Source: Prolixibacteraceae bacterium
GTDB taxonomy: Bacteria > Bacteroidota > Bacteroidia > Bacteroidales > Prolixibacteraceae
Direction of reading: 5' to 3'
DNA length: 15,941 bases
Assembly: GCA_027858145.1 (NCBI GenBank)
Contig: JAQIDF010000345.1
Span: 1 to 15,941, forward strand
Of this stretch, positions 7,201 to 14,716 are shown piece after piece. Under the pieces are notes generated by a model, which was not told where the DNA came from, ran no database searches, and was given only the letters and a program-made list of their open reading frames with translations. Numbering within the stretch: position 1 is the stretch's first letter; the number at the start of each line of letters is the position of its first letter. Both the position numbers and the translations under genes were made by a program.

Positions 7201-7516
7201 TCCCAATCCACAAGTACCCCTGCGAATCGACAAACAAGCTGGAGATAACATTATCGCTTAACGATGTAGAATCTGTTTCATGATTCAGAAAACTCACAGT
7301 GTGGTACCCATCCAAACGATTAAGGCCAAAGTTTGTACCAATCCATACATACCCCAGGCTATCGCGAACGATAGCTTCTACAGAATTATGAGTAAGACTG
7401 CCATTTTCAGTGTTAAAATGAATCGTTTTATCCCGGGAAAATGAAAAAACAGAGGATAACAACATAAAAAAAACCACACCGGCAATACAAATAAAAATCT
7501 TACCCTTCATGATCAT
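4265..7516 (-). CDS. Reg_prop/Y_Y_Y sensor histidine kinase, downstream copy
   Basis: A 1083-residue membrane sensor kinase. Residues 1-27 are a signal peptide (an ATG at 7510 would shorten it by two residues). Residues about 35-670 are ligand-type beta-propeller repeats with recurring blade motifs such as G-Y-V-W-I-G-T-N-F-G-L-N-R-L-D-G (55-70) and N-L-W-V-S-T (603-608), probably two seven-bladed propellers. A Y_Y_Y immunoglobulin-like domain follows (about 725-787, Y-Y-Y-K-L-E-G-F-D), one transmembrane helix (about 796-813), a charged coiled coil, HisKA with phospho-acceptor His868 in G-H-D-L-R-N-P, and HATPase_c with N-box Asn982/Asn986, D-N-G-R-G at 1014-1018 and G-S-G-L-G-L at 1044-1049. 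There is no receiver or AraC-type domain, unlike the hybrid HTCS regulators that share this ectodomain. The gene starts six bases after the stop of a close paralogue, so the two are surely one transcript. Ligand and partner regulator are unknown. Confidence 0.9.
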   Translation of the reverse strand: MIMKGKIFICIAGVVFFMLLSSVFSFSRDKTIHFNTENGSLTHNSVEAIVRDSLGYVWIGTNFGLNRLDGYHTVSFLNHETDSTSLSDNVISSLFVDSQGYLWIGTVNGGLNTYDYKTSRFTRYQASGSSQSILGNNISSITEDQNGNIWLGIVGEGVSCFIPGRDEFKNYPIEDFSDEPIPNTNINDLWCDLNNDIWVSVDFDRNALYKIDTETNEISFHGAKGTDDIGAITGIAERDDGMLFFTVWNNKLGTIDPQDDSHIKIVSEQEVFRSNHPTSLVFDSYGFLWVGTWENGIYKFDANMNLVDVYTNANDSELQLSSNSINRLYFEDGILWVGHRNGGVDMLTIAKPVFQTIDLGSSYGFSQVDVNAFCADDQYIWVGSRGQGLFRYDKQKNNVKRFSGSTNPGMINDDILCIEKGNDGLLWLGTDGDFVGELNPATGEISFIPHQEGDWSSVFCIAETDSFLWCGTWGAGVKKLDKKSRIYKTIHFDQDDQYNNSVFDVVVDGNTLWLASFGLGLIQYDLTTGSSVFVFELSRYNNAYSDVVINDLFLDDNKNLWLSTSGSGLFRYSTLTGDIKVFTKQDGLSGNVVQASLVDDNRNLWVSTNRGVSFLNLDNAHNVYTFYRHNGLLMNNLNKSALFYHVNTRQLLVGSPAGMNYCYTDSISIDQTTEPVVVTKIEIDGEQYGQDRYGQKNVPSVYNDQIVLKHYHKVLAFHFSAMNFNPSFKNSYYYKLEGFDSEWYSLSFENNSVQYTNLDPGEYVFNVKASNSDGIIGDKVTTVPVVVKPAWWETLLFKILFVVVALSLIILYVRVQLKKSEQEQIKLEKLVQQRTKEINEQKEHIEKQKAELEIVNQTKDKFISIIGHDLRNPISTIDQFNELLILDADSLSEEEKDKFHRVLKKTSAYTIDLLDDLLVWAKAQTKTIKIEKEKLSVNELFRETEKIVDLVAMKKDITVQFKSLSNVYVYADYKSILTVLRNLVTNAIKFSESSSQVKIDANVDDEFVTLSVADNGRGMNKHQLEKLFKVDYSSSTEGTMGETGSGLGLIISKEFVNLNGGEIWAYSEPGNGSTFYFTLKRSL

Positions 7517-7522
7517 TATGTT

Positions 7523-10500
7523 TTATTGTTTGTCAGACGGAAGAGCTATAAAAAATGTTGTCCCCTCACCTTTTTTGCTTTCAGCCCAAATTTCACCTCC
7601 ATTTGCATGTACAAATTCTTTGCAAATTATAAGGCCTAAACCACTTCCCGTTTCTCCACCGGTTCCTTCGGTTGACGAAACAACTTCAATTTTAAATAAA
7701 TTGTTAAATTGCTTTTTCGACATTCCTTTTCCTTCATCAGTAACAGATATAACAATGTCATCAGCTTTTTTGTGTGCATTCAGGAAAATTTCGCTTTCAG
7801 GATAAGAAAATTTAATTGCATTTGTGACAATATTACGCATTACTGTTAACATCATGTTCTCATCACACACAACGCTCAAATTTTCTTCATTCAGGTTCTT
7901 TAGTGTTACGTTCTTTTTGCCGGCTGTCATTTGGCAGGTTTCAATGGTTTTGGTAAAAAGATCGTAAATCGTTACCGTTTCTTTTTTTGCCTCCATTTTC
8001 CCGTTCTGTGTGTGCGACCAAATTAACAAATCGTCAAGTAGTTTAATTGTAGTTTCAGAAGATCGCTGAAGGACATCCAGATATTTCATAATTTGTTCCC
8101 CGGATGCTGTCTTAAATTCAGTTATCACTAAATCGACCAGTTGATTTACATTTGCCATGGGGTTACGCAAATCGTGACCGATAATTGAAAAAAACCTGTC
8201 TTTAGTTTTGTTGACCTGTTCTAGTTCGGTATTTTGCTTTTCAATATAGATCTTTTGTTTTAAGATTTCTTTGGTGCGCTCATGAACGTTATTTTCCAGA
8301 TTTTTTTTCGACTTAATAAGTTTCCGGTTTCTGATATAGTAATACAAATAAGCAATTCCAATTAGTAAAACAGCAACTAAAATATAAAACCAGGTAGTTT
8401 GCCAAAAAGCGGGTTTTACAATCAGTTCAAGTTCGCTTGCCTTACTACCCATTACACCGTCACTGTTACATGCTTTTATTTTAAATGTATATTCCCCGGG
8501 ATATAAGTTTGTATAATTAACTGAATTCTTATCATACGGTATTTTAACCCACTGATCATTAAAACCTTCAAGCTTATACTCGTAACAGTTCCGCTGTGAC
8601 GGGGTAAAGTCCAACGACGAGAAATATAAGGTAATTATATTTTCATCGGGCATTATATACACCTTATCAGCAACTTCAATTGATTTGTTCAGGTTGACAC
8701 TATTCGGTTTACGAATTGTATGGCCCATCACATTCAATCCGGTAAAAACGACCTCATTCACTGTTGAATCGATAATAATATCATTGGTTTGGAAATAATC
8801 AACCCCATCAAGCCCACCTGCATAGAGTTTATTGTTTCCCTTGTCGAAGCTTGTGGAATTCAAATTAAACTGGCTGTTTACGAGCCCGTTTTTAGCATTA
8901 AATGTATATACTTTGTGTGTTTTTAAATCTATATGGGTTATACCTGAAATGTTTGTAACCCAAAGATTATTGTTCTGGTCAGGTTGAATTGACTGAATAA
9001 CATTTTGGGCAACATCTTCATTTTCGTAATGGGCAGTTGCTTTTCCTGTAATGGAATTGAATTTATAAACCCCCAGTCCATCAATGCCAATCCAGATAAT
9101 ACTGTCGCTTTGTACATAAATTGTATTAATACGTTCATCAGGTAAACTTATACTGTCATTAGGCTGTTGTTCAAAAACCTCGTAAGAGCGGTTTGTTAAA
9201 TCGTACTTCAGTAATCCCATTTCCACATTGGCAACCCACATGAAATTACCATGAACACTCATATCGAAAACACTATTACGAAACTGGTCATTGGTATCAA
9301 AATTAATTGAACGATAAGTAAGGTCATCTTTTCTAATCTCTTTAACGCCCCCACCCCATGTAGATGCCCAAATATAGTTAGCATTTTCTTCGATGGAAAA
9401 AACAGCACTACTCCAGTCATCTTTTTCGTGATAAACCTGTGTGAATTTCTCTGTCGCCGGATCAAAAATCGACATAAATGAACCATCGGTGCCAACATAA
9501 AGTTTTTGATCGTCAGATGACCATTTAAGGCTAAGAATAAAATTACTGTTTAAACCATCGTTTGTTTGTGCATCATATTGTATAAATGTCCCGTTTCTTT
9601 TGTTGTACTTCCACAAACCTTCTCCACGCAACCCCAGCCAGATATTCCCGTGTGTATCGTGCTCAATGGCAAAAATATTTTTAAAAATATCATTCCTGCT
9701 GTCTTCCGGCTTCAATTGCGAAAACATTTTCTTCCTGATCGGCACCATACCAATACCATTATCCATGTAAGCAAGCCAAAGGTTATTGCTGCTATCGAGA
9801 AATAAATCATTCATTCCATTGGATCCAATCCCCCCGTTAGTCGAACTATCAAATTGATATTTTTTAACATTGTTGTTATCGAGGTTTATATGAAAAAGAC
9901 CTTTATTTCGCGAGGCAATCCAAATATCATTTCCAATACCTTTTTCCATCTCCGACAAAACAGCATTATCAAATATTTCTGATCTATACATTAACGTTAA
10001 AACAGAATCATTCACATGGTCAACGCTGTATATTTTCCCGGTCCATGTTGAGAAAAGTATTGCAGAATCCAACTCAACAATACCATTAATAGAACCGATA
10101 TCGGGCACATCGGCATCGCCTGCCGTACTAACAAGCTGTATCTCTTCATTTTCAGGTTTGATTCGATAAACCTCGCCCTGACTTAAACCTGTCCAAATAT
10201 TTCCGTTTTTATCGCATAATAAATTATAAATACTTGACAAGCTACGGTTAAAGGGATCATATTCATCAAGATCATAAACGATAAAAGAATCTTTTTCAAC
10301 TACATACTTATTCAATTGCTTTGTTGCTGTACCAATCCAAATATTACCCTCTTTGTCTTCAACAATTGAAGTAATATTGTAACTACTAATGCTGTTTTTT
10401 TTATCAGATGGAAGAAATTGAACAAATGAGTTGTTTTGACGATCATACAAATTCAGTCCACCGCCTATTGTCCCTACCCATAAATTATTTTTTGAATCGT

Positions 10501-10771
10501 TATAAACACATTTAATAAAGTTTGCCGATATTGATGTAGTATCTTCAGAATTATTGGTATAATTAATTGTGTTATATCCATCAAGGCGGTTAAGGCCAAA
10601 ATTGGTTCCTACCCACAAAAAACCCATCTGATCACGACAGACTGCCTCAACAGTATTATGTTTCAACCTGCCATTACCGGTATTGAAAAGCATAAAAGCT
10701 TCAGGGCTTACAGTATTTGCAGACGAAAACAAACAGCAAACAATTGCAAAAAACAACAAAGCATATCTCAT
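7523..10771 (-). CDS. Reg_prop/Y_Y_Y sensor histidine kinase, upstream copy
   Basis: A 1082-residue paralogue of the following gene with the same layout. I chose the ATG at 10771, giving a clean signal peptide (M-R-Y-A-L-L-F-F-A-I-V); a TTG two codons earlier at 10777 is also possible. Propeller repeats cover about 25-665, with the same G-T-N-F-G-L-N-R-L-D-G blade near the start. The Y_Y_Y domain is at about 723-786, the transmembrane helix at 793-812, and a coiled coil follows. HisKA carries His866 in G-H-D-L-R-N-P. HATPase_c has R-N-I-V-T-N, D-E-G-K-G at 1012-1016 and G-S-G-L-G-L at 1042-1047. Again there is no receiver or DNA-binding domain. By my ungapped hand count, the last 80 aligned residues of the two kinases share 46, whereas the propellers are much more diverged, which suggests an old duplication with different ligands. 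A terminator upstream (10839-10875) implies a promoter within 10772-10838. Confidence 0.9.
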   Translation of the reverse strand: MRYALLFFAIVCCLFSSANTVSPEAFMLFNTGNGRLKHNTVEAVCRDQMGFLWVGTNFGLNRLDGYNTINYTNNSEDTTSISANFIKCVYNDSKNNLWVGTIGGGLNLYDRQNNSFVQFLPSDKKNSISSYNITSIVEDKEGNIWIGTATKQLNKYVVEKDSFIVYDLDEYDPFNRSLSSIYNLLCDKNGNIWTGLSQGEVYRIKPENEEIQLVSTAGDADVPDIGSINGIVELDSAILFSTWTGKIYSVDHVNDSVLTLMYRSEIFDNAVLSEMEKGIGNDIWIASRNKGLFHINLDNNNVKKYQFDSSTNGGIGSNGMNDLFLDSSNNLWLAYMDNGIGMVPIRKKMFSQLKPEDSRNDIFKNIFAIEHDTHGNIWLGLRGEGLWKYNKRNGTFIQYDAQTNDGLNSNFILSLKWSSDDQKLYVGTDGSFMSIFDPATEKFTQVYHEKDDWSSAVFSIEENANYIWASTWGGGVKEIRKDDLTYRSINFDTNDQFRNSVFDMSVHGNFMWVANVEMGLLKYDLTNRSYEVFEQQPNDSISLPDERINTIYVQSDSIIWIGIDGLGVYKFNSITGKATAHYENEDVAQNVIQSIQPDQNNNLWVTNISGITHIDLKTHKVYTFNAKNGLVNSQFNLNSTSFDKGNNKLYAGGLDGVDYFQTNDIIIDSTVNEVVFTGLNVMGHTIRKPNSVNLNKSIEVADKVYIMPDENIITLYFSSLDFTPSQRNCYEYKLEGFNDQWVKIPYDKNSVNYTNLYPGEYTFKIKACNSDGVMGSKASELELIVKPAFWQTTWFYILVAVLLIGIAYLYYYIRNRKLIKSKKNLENNVHERTKEILKQKIYIEKQNTELEQVNKTKDRFFSIIGHDLRNPMANVNQLVDLVITEFKTASGEQIMKYLDVLQRSSETTIKLLDDLLIWSHTQNGKMEAKKETVTIYDLFTKTIETCQMTAGKKNVTLKNLNEENLSVVCDENMMLTVMRNIVTNAIKFSYPESEIFLNAHKKADDIVISVTDEGKGMSKKQFNNLFKIEVVSSTEGTGGETGSGLGLIICKEFVHANGGEIWAESKKGEGTTFFIALPSDKQ

Positions 10772-10803
10772 ATCCAAACACTTCCCATTTGTACATCAAG
10801 AAA

Positions 10804-10824
10804 GCAATAATTTTAATTATTTGC
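10804..10824. promoter_or_regulatory. imperfect palindrome upstream of the kinase pair
   Basis: GCAATAATT at 10804-10812 faces AATTATTTGC at 10815-10824, a dyad with one bulged base and a TT centre. It lies 33 bases before the kinase ATG and within the only stretch available for its promoter. It could be an operator, but its A/T-rich composition makes chance likely. Confidence 0.25.
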
Positions 10825-10838
10825 AATTATTTTCCATT

Positions 10839-10875
10839 AAAAAAGAATCCGGCAAAAAATACCGGATTCTTTTTT
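10839..10875 (-). terminator. intrinsic terminator after the outer-membrane barrel gene
   Basis: A perfect hairpin: GAATCCGG (10845-10852) pairs with CCGGATTC (10862-10869) around a nine-base loop, flanked by six A on one side and six T on the other. On the minus strand it follows the barrel stop codon by 22 bases and is followed by a T tract. The symmetry would let it work in both directions. It separates the barrel gene from the kinase genes. Confidence 0.88.
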
Positions 10876-10897
10876 ACTCTTTTCCTGAAAGAATCAA

Positions 10898-11815
10898 TCA
10901 AAATGAAAGGATTACTCCAATTGTAACGGGGGTTGCAGACGGGCCTACACCATCTTCAAACAGTTTTGTATTGTAATACGTTCCAAAAATTCCAAAGTCA
11001 TCAAATCCGATACGGGCAGTATAACCCCATCGCAATGGTGCTACCCCGTGGTCACCTTTATCCTTACTTTTTTCATCGCCAATTTTGTATTTGGTATGAG
11101 CTCCAAGTTTTAAACCGCCAATAACTCCACCGGCCACAAAAAGTTTATCATCACCACGATTATCGGGTATTTGGAATTCAAACAACAAAGGGGCTGTTAA
11201 ATAAAGTGTCGACAACTTACTTTTACGGAAGTCTCCTTCAGGCAATTCATAAGGTTGCAGCACCCCATTTTCGTCTTTATTGATGCTGTATTTGTTTTTA
11301 AATTTATAGTCGTTAAAATTTAAACCGAGTCCGGTTACTAATCCCACGTACTGTCCAAAGCCAAAGCTGTATTCAGCCAAGTTCATATTAAACTCAAACG
11401 ATTTTTCCGGACGGGTTTCAAGGAATTCGGGAGTCCCTTCGGGATACATCGAATAATCGGTATCAATAAGTAAGTTGGCACCAAAATCGAACCCATCCCA
11501 ATGTCCGTCAAATTTCCTTTTGCGCTTTTTCGAACATTGTGCATCCTTACGAATACCTTCAGAATCATCGACACGAACCTTTGTATCGCTATCACTGGTA
11601 ATAATCTCAATGTTTTGATTTCCGATACGAAAATGAACCGTATCCTTTGAGGTAGTTTCCGACTTACTCACTTTGGAGCTATCTTGTGTTTCGCTCTCAA
11701 TAAGTGTATTAAATGACTCATCTGTTACGGATGTCGAATCGGTAAAACCGAAAGCGACTCCGGCATAAATGAATAAAACAGTAATTAAAAAAAGTGTTTT
11801 CATGGCTGTATTCAT
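10898..11815 (-). CDS. outer-membrane beta-barrel protein (PorT/OMP_b-brl_2-like)
   Basis: A 305-residue protein with a signal peptide (about 1-23; an ATG at 11803 gives the tighter M-K-T-L-F-L-I start). A Ser/Thr/Asp-rich linker (24-60) leads to a short strand pair H-F-R-I-G-N-Q-N-I-E-I-I (61-72), a basic stretch C-S-K-K-R-K-R-K-F (94-102), then G-H-W-D-G-F-D-F-G-A-N. From there to the end are alternating strands typical of an eight- to ten-stranded barrel, finishing G-V-I-L-S-F with a terminal Phe, the usual signal for outer-membrane insertion. Proteins of this type in Bacteroidota are often encoded beside ECF sigma/anti-sigma genes; none is present in this window, but an ECF-type promoter lies upstream. 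It has its own terminator and is thus a single-gene unit. Its physiological role is unknown. Confidence 0.82.
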   Translation of the reverse strand: MNTAMKTLFLITVLFIYAGVAFGFTDSTSVTDESFNTLIESETQDSSKVSKSETTSKDTVHFRIGNQNIEIITSDSDTKVRVDDSEGIRKDAQCSKKRKRKFDGHWDGFDFGANLLIDTDYSMYPEGTPEFLETRPEKSFEFNMNLAEYSFGFGQYVGLVTGLGLNFNDYKFKNKYSINKDENGVLQPYELPEGDFRKSKLSTLYLTAPLLFEFQIPDNRGDDKLFVAGGVIGGLKLGAHTKYKIGDEKSKDKGDHGVAPLRWGYTARIGFDDFGIFGTYYNTKLFEDGVGPSATPVTIGVILSF

Positions 11816-11850
11816 TTTAAATTATATCAATCTGTTGTATTTTTATTCGT

Positions 11851-11877
11851 GAGACGTACGGTTTCCAAAAAAGTTAC
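11851..11877 (-). promoter_or_regulatory. ECF sigma-type promoter of the outer-membrane barrel gene
   Basis: On the minus strand, GTAAC (11877 to 11873) and CGTCTC (11856 to 11851) are separated by exactly 16 bases. An AAC-type -35 and a CGTC-type -10 with this spacing is the general ECF sigma promoter pattern. A start near 11844 would give a leader of about 29 bases to the ATG at 11815. No TAnnTTTG box competes with it in this stretch. Confidence 0.6.
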
Positions 11878-11922
11878 TTTCTTTATGAAACAAAATCTCA
11901 TTTTTTACACTAAACCCTGATT

Positions 11923-12444
11923 ATGAGCCCGCAGGATATTGATGATTTTTTAGAAAATGCATACCTCAAAGCCGAGTACGAGCTGATGTTTCAGAAAGCT
12001 GAACACGACAGGGATTTGTTTATGACACTCTGGAAGCATGTCAGGCAAAATCCGAAAGGCAAAACATGGCGGTTGCTTTGGATTTTAGAACATGCCACCG
12101 AAAAAGATAATACGTTTATAACTCCAATTTTAGACGAGTTATACGATTTAGTGCTTCAAACAGAAAACGACAGTTATTTGCGGATTGGACTTAAGATGAT
12201 CATGCGGTGCCCGATTAATGAAGATTATGCCGGTGCATTACTCGACAAATGCATCGAATGGATTAACAATTCAAAAATGAAGGTTGGCACACGAGCCATG
12301 GGACTCGAGTTCTTCTTCCGTATATGCATGCTTTACCCTGAAATGGCACCCGAACTTTTAGCAATTATTGATGAGCATATGGAACGTTCTCCATCTGCCG
12401 GTTTAAAATCACGAATGCAACAAATAAGAAAACAGTTGGCATAA
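11923..12444 (+). CDS. conserved helical protein, possibly HEAT-like; function unknown
   Basis: I do not recognise a characterised family. The 173-residue product has no signal peptide or membrane segment and is predicted to be cytoplasmic. It appears all alpha-helical. A segment K-T-W-R-L-L-W-I-L-E-H-A-T (residues 47-59), followed by helices with regularly spaced Leu/Ile, recalls HEAT/ARM-type solenoid repeats. The C-terminal part carries F-F-F-R-I-C-M-L-Y-P-E-M-A-P-E-L. It is divergent from the barrel gene across 107 bases and convergent with tRNA-Phe. The coding quality (full-length frame, ATG start, no overlap with neighbours) supports a real gene. Confidence 0.7.
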   Translation: MSPQDIDDFLENAYLKAEYELMFQKAEHDRDLFMTLWKHVRQNPKGKTWRLLWILEHATEKDNTFITPILDELYDLVLQTENDSYLRIGLKMIMRCPINEDYAGALLDKCIEWINNSKMKVGTRAMGLEFFFRICMLYPEMAPELLAIIDEHMERSPSAGLKSRMQQIRKQLA

Positions 12445-12450
12445 ATCTGA

Positions 12451-12480
12451 GATCAGCTAGCTGCTCATGCTAGTTTGATC
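12451..12480. other. imperfect inverted repeat after the helical-protein gene
   Basis: GATCA (12451-12455) pairs with TGATC (12476-12480), and CTAGC (12457-12461) with GCTAG (12469-12473), around a seven-base loop with a small asymmetric bulge. It begins six bases after the stop codon at 12444. There is no T tract, so a role as a transcript-end stabiliser is only a guess. Confidence 0.4.
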
Positions 12481-12504
12481 CATAATGATAATTGACTCTA
12501 ATGA

Positions 12505-12550
12505 CCACAAGAAAGGGGAAACAAATTTTAAATTTGCTTCCCCTTTCTTG

Positions 12551-12553
<3 letters not shown>
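12505..12553. terminator. long bidirectional hairpin between a convergent gene and tRNA-Phe
   Basis: Sixteen bases (12505-12520) pair perfectly with 12538-12553. After one mismatch, seven more pairs (12522-12528 with 12530-12536) nearly close the loop. The AAGAAAGGGG and CCCCTTTCTT arms supply A and T tracts for either strand. It ends the upstream plus-strand gene and the minus-strand tRNA, and it takes in the last three bases of the tRNA. Confidence 0.75.
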
Positions 12554-12623
<70 letters not shown>

Positions 12624-12642
12624 TTTTCCTGTTAAGGCGGTG

Positions 12643-12650
12643 CAAATATA
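12643..12650 (-). promoter_or_regulatory. -7 box (TATATTTG) for tRNA-Phe
   Basis: The minus strand reads TATATTTG, an exact match to TAnnTTTG and identical to the box before peptidase E. It ends 19 bases before the mature tRNA 5' end. The expected -33 TTTG is replaced by a run of T, so only the -7 part is supported. Confidence 0.5.
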
Positions 12651-12824
12651 TTATTTATTTCTTGACTAAAAAACGAACAGCTTCATTTTCACGAAAAATT
12701 ATCGGAGCTGCTCTATCTGCTTTTATTAAAATTTACTTGGCATAATATTCAATAATTTTTTTATATTTTATATTTTATTTATATTCGTTGATGCATTTCT
12801 TAGTACTTAAACAATAAACACTAA

Positions 12825-13883
12825 ATGAGTCAACCCTTCTTTTTTTACAGCGATTCTTTTCCCGAATTTCTTTATAAATACAGATGTTCAATTATTTTTA
12901 GCACTTATCAGGCCGGAAAAGTGATTATCGTTAACTCGCTCAACGGAAGAAAGCTGCAACTTTTTGCAAAAAACTTTAAACGCCCGATGGGAATTGCCAT
13001 TACCGGAAATCAACTGGCAGTTGCGAATCGCAGCAAGATCGATTTATTTTCAAACAGCACAGCACTTGCTATCAATTACCCCGAAAAGCCTAAATTCTAT
13101 AAAACGCTTTATCTTCCACAGGCCACGTATTACACGGGCATGGCCGATATACACGAAATTGAATGGGGTAGCAACGGGCTATGGGCTGTTAACACAGCTT
13201 TTTCGTGCTTGTGCCAAATGGATGAGCAATATAGCTTCATCCCTAAATGGAAGCCTCCATTCATATCGGAGATTGTTCACGAAGACCGATGTCACTTGAA
13301 TGGTATGGCCATGAAAAATAACGAGCCGGCTTACGTTACACTTTTCGACCAAACCAACAGTAAAGAAGGATGGCGCAACGGGAACGCCGAAACAGGAATG
13401 ATAATAGACGTAAAAACAAACGAAACCATTGCCGACAAACTCCCGATGCCACATTCACCCGTGCTCGACAGCGAAGATATTTACTTCCTGCTTTCGGGCA
13501 ACGGCAAAATCATGAAACAAAATACAACAACCAGGGTTATTACCGAAATTACACAAACCAACAACTTTTTACGGGGATTAAGCATTCTGGGCGATTATCT
13601 TATTGTTGGCGCATCAGAACTCAGGGATTCATCAAATGCATTTGAAAACATTTCGATCGACAAAAAGAAAAGTGATTCAGGTATCATCATTTATAATAAA
13701 CATACTGGTCAACAAGTAGCACGGTTAACGTTTACTGACCATATAAAAGAGATATTCTCAGTAAAAAGCATCGAAAATGCAGGAAATATAGCCATGATTA
13801 CTGAAAACGACGAATGGGCACACCGTTTCATACACGGCCCTGACAAACTCGATTACTGGGCAAAAACAAACAACGATTTATAA
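12825..13883 (+). CDS. TIGR03032 / DUF4915-type propeller protein
   Basis: A 352-residue protein without signal peptide. Its motifs match the TIGR03032 family: S-T-Y-Q-A-G-K (26-32), R-P-M-G-I-A (53-58), D-R-C-H-L-N-G-M-A (154-162), the G-W-R-N-G stretch (182-186), L-P-M-P-H-S-P (206-212), F-L-R-G-L-S-I-L-G (248-256), V-G-A-S-E-L-R (261-267) and a closing K-E-I-F-S-V segment (308-313). The repeated short strands suggest a beta-propeller. The biochemical function of the family is not established; members are sometimes found near TPR or glycan-related genes. The next gene starts 25 bases downstream and encodes a lipoprotein, so the two are probably one operon. Confidence 0.88.
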   Translation: MSQPFFFYSDSFPEFLYKYRCSIIFSTYQAGKVIIVNSLNGRKLQLFAKNFKRPMGIAITGNQLAVANRSKIDLFSNSTALAINYPEKPKFYKTLYLPQATYYTGMADIHEIEWGSNGLWAVNTAFSCLCQMDEQYSFIPKWKPPFISEIVHEDRCHLNGMAMKNNEPAYVTLFDQTNSKEGWRNGNAETGMIIDVKTNETIADKLPMPHSPVLDSEDIYFLLSGNGKIMKQNTTTRVITEITQTNNFLRGLSILGDYLIVGASELRDSSNAFENISIDKKKSDSGIIIYNKHTGQQVARLTFTDHIKEIFSVKSIENAGNIAMITENDEWAHRFIHGPDKLDYWAKTNNDL

Positions 13884-13908
13884 TTATTACCTTTTAAACT
13901 TTTACATC

Positions 13909-14403
13909 ATGAGAAAATTTAAAAAACTTTTATGGCCATCTGCTGCATCTGCTTTGATTTTAGGATCGTACAGTTGCGACAAAGATGATGAAATGACCCA
14001 CGAAGAAAATACACTTGACAAACTTATTGGCCAATGGGAAATGGTTGATGCTGACGGCGATATTTATATTGATTTTGATTACGATTACAAAATAAATTTT
14101 GAATTTCACATGGACGGTGATTTTGAGTTTTGTTATATCGACACCAGATATAAATATTGCTATCTGGGTGATTGGAACTGGGAAGGCACAAACCTTGATG
14201 AAGTAGAAGTTGATATAGGCTTTGCCGATTTCAACCTTGATTTTGAAACAATTGAAGACGATGTAATTACCGGCGAAATGTCGTGGCGAAAAGATGGCCT
14301 CGAATATAGTGGAGACATCACTCTTGAAAGGGTTTATGTTGATAAATCGGCTCTCGTTACATCTGAAGATAAAAAAGGAGAAATGATACAAATTACAGAA
14401 TAG
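13909..14403 (+). CDS. acidic lipocalin-like lipoprotein, probably surface exposed
   Basis: A 164-residue lipoprotein. The N-terminus M-R-K-F-K-K, a hydrophobic stretch and Cys23 form a signal with a loose lipobox (S-Y-S-C), acceptable in Bacteroidota. The residues after the Cys, D-K-D-D-E, match the Bacteroidota lipoprotein surface-export signal described in Capnocytophaga (Lys followed by two acidic residues near the Cys). The mature part opens L-I-G-Q-W-E-M-V, as in lipocalin-like proteins, then shows alternating strands very rich in Asp, Glu, Tyr and Phe (for example D-I-Y-I-D-F-D-Y-D-Y at 51-60). Cys75 and Cys84 could form a disulphide. It lies 25 bases after the TIGR03032 gene. No ligand can be proposed; the acidity suggests cation binding only as a guess. 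Confidence 0.75.
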   Translation: MRKFKKLLWPSAASALILGSYSCDKDDEMTHEENTLDKLIGQWEMVDADGDIYIDFDYDYKINFEFHMDGDFEFCYIDTRYKYCYLGDWNWEGTNLDEVEVDIGFADFNLDFETIEDDVITGEMSWRKDGLEYSGDITLERVYVDKSALVTSEDKKGEMIQITE

Positions 14404-14716
14404 AACGCACATTAAAAATTACTTAAATTTTTAGACATCAACATGTTTTTTGTGCTATACTAAATTACTAAGGTTTTGCATTTGTAAATACAGTTGATAT
14501 TGAAATAATTAAAGTAAAAAAACAGTACGCCTATTTATATTATAGCCCAGATTATTAGCCAACTAGAGAAACAAAAAAAACGCCACAGAGTAATGGTATA
14601 AATAAATTTTGGTAAACTTGGGACGTCGGGAACAAAAGAATAAAAAATGTAGCTTATTGTTTTTGTTTTAAGTAAATTAGATGTCAATCAACGTAGAATA
14701 AAAAAGAACAATTGAC
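14404..14716. other. 313-base A/T-rich intergenic region
   Basis: No gene is seen on either strand. A/T-only arms at about 14415-14433 could pair but lack a G/C stem, so there is no convincing terminator for the lipoprotein gene. Near-matches to TAnnTTTG occur, but none has a partner at the right distance before the kinase start at 14717. The kinase promoter must be here but I cannot place it. Confidence 0.5.

Noticed and set aside
4265..10777. Kinases considered as full HTCS hybrid regulators
   Set aside because: Both proteins end shortly after the ATPase domain; no receiver or AraC-type helix-turn-helix follows in any frame.
13960..14412. A 150-codon minus-strand frame opposite the acidic lipoprotein
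   Set aside because: The plus strand has a signal peptide, lipobox and lipocalin-like start; the minus frame is a Phe/Ile-rich mirror of its acidic codons.
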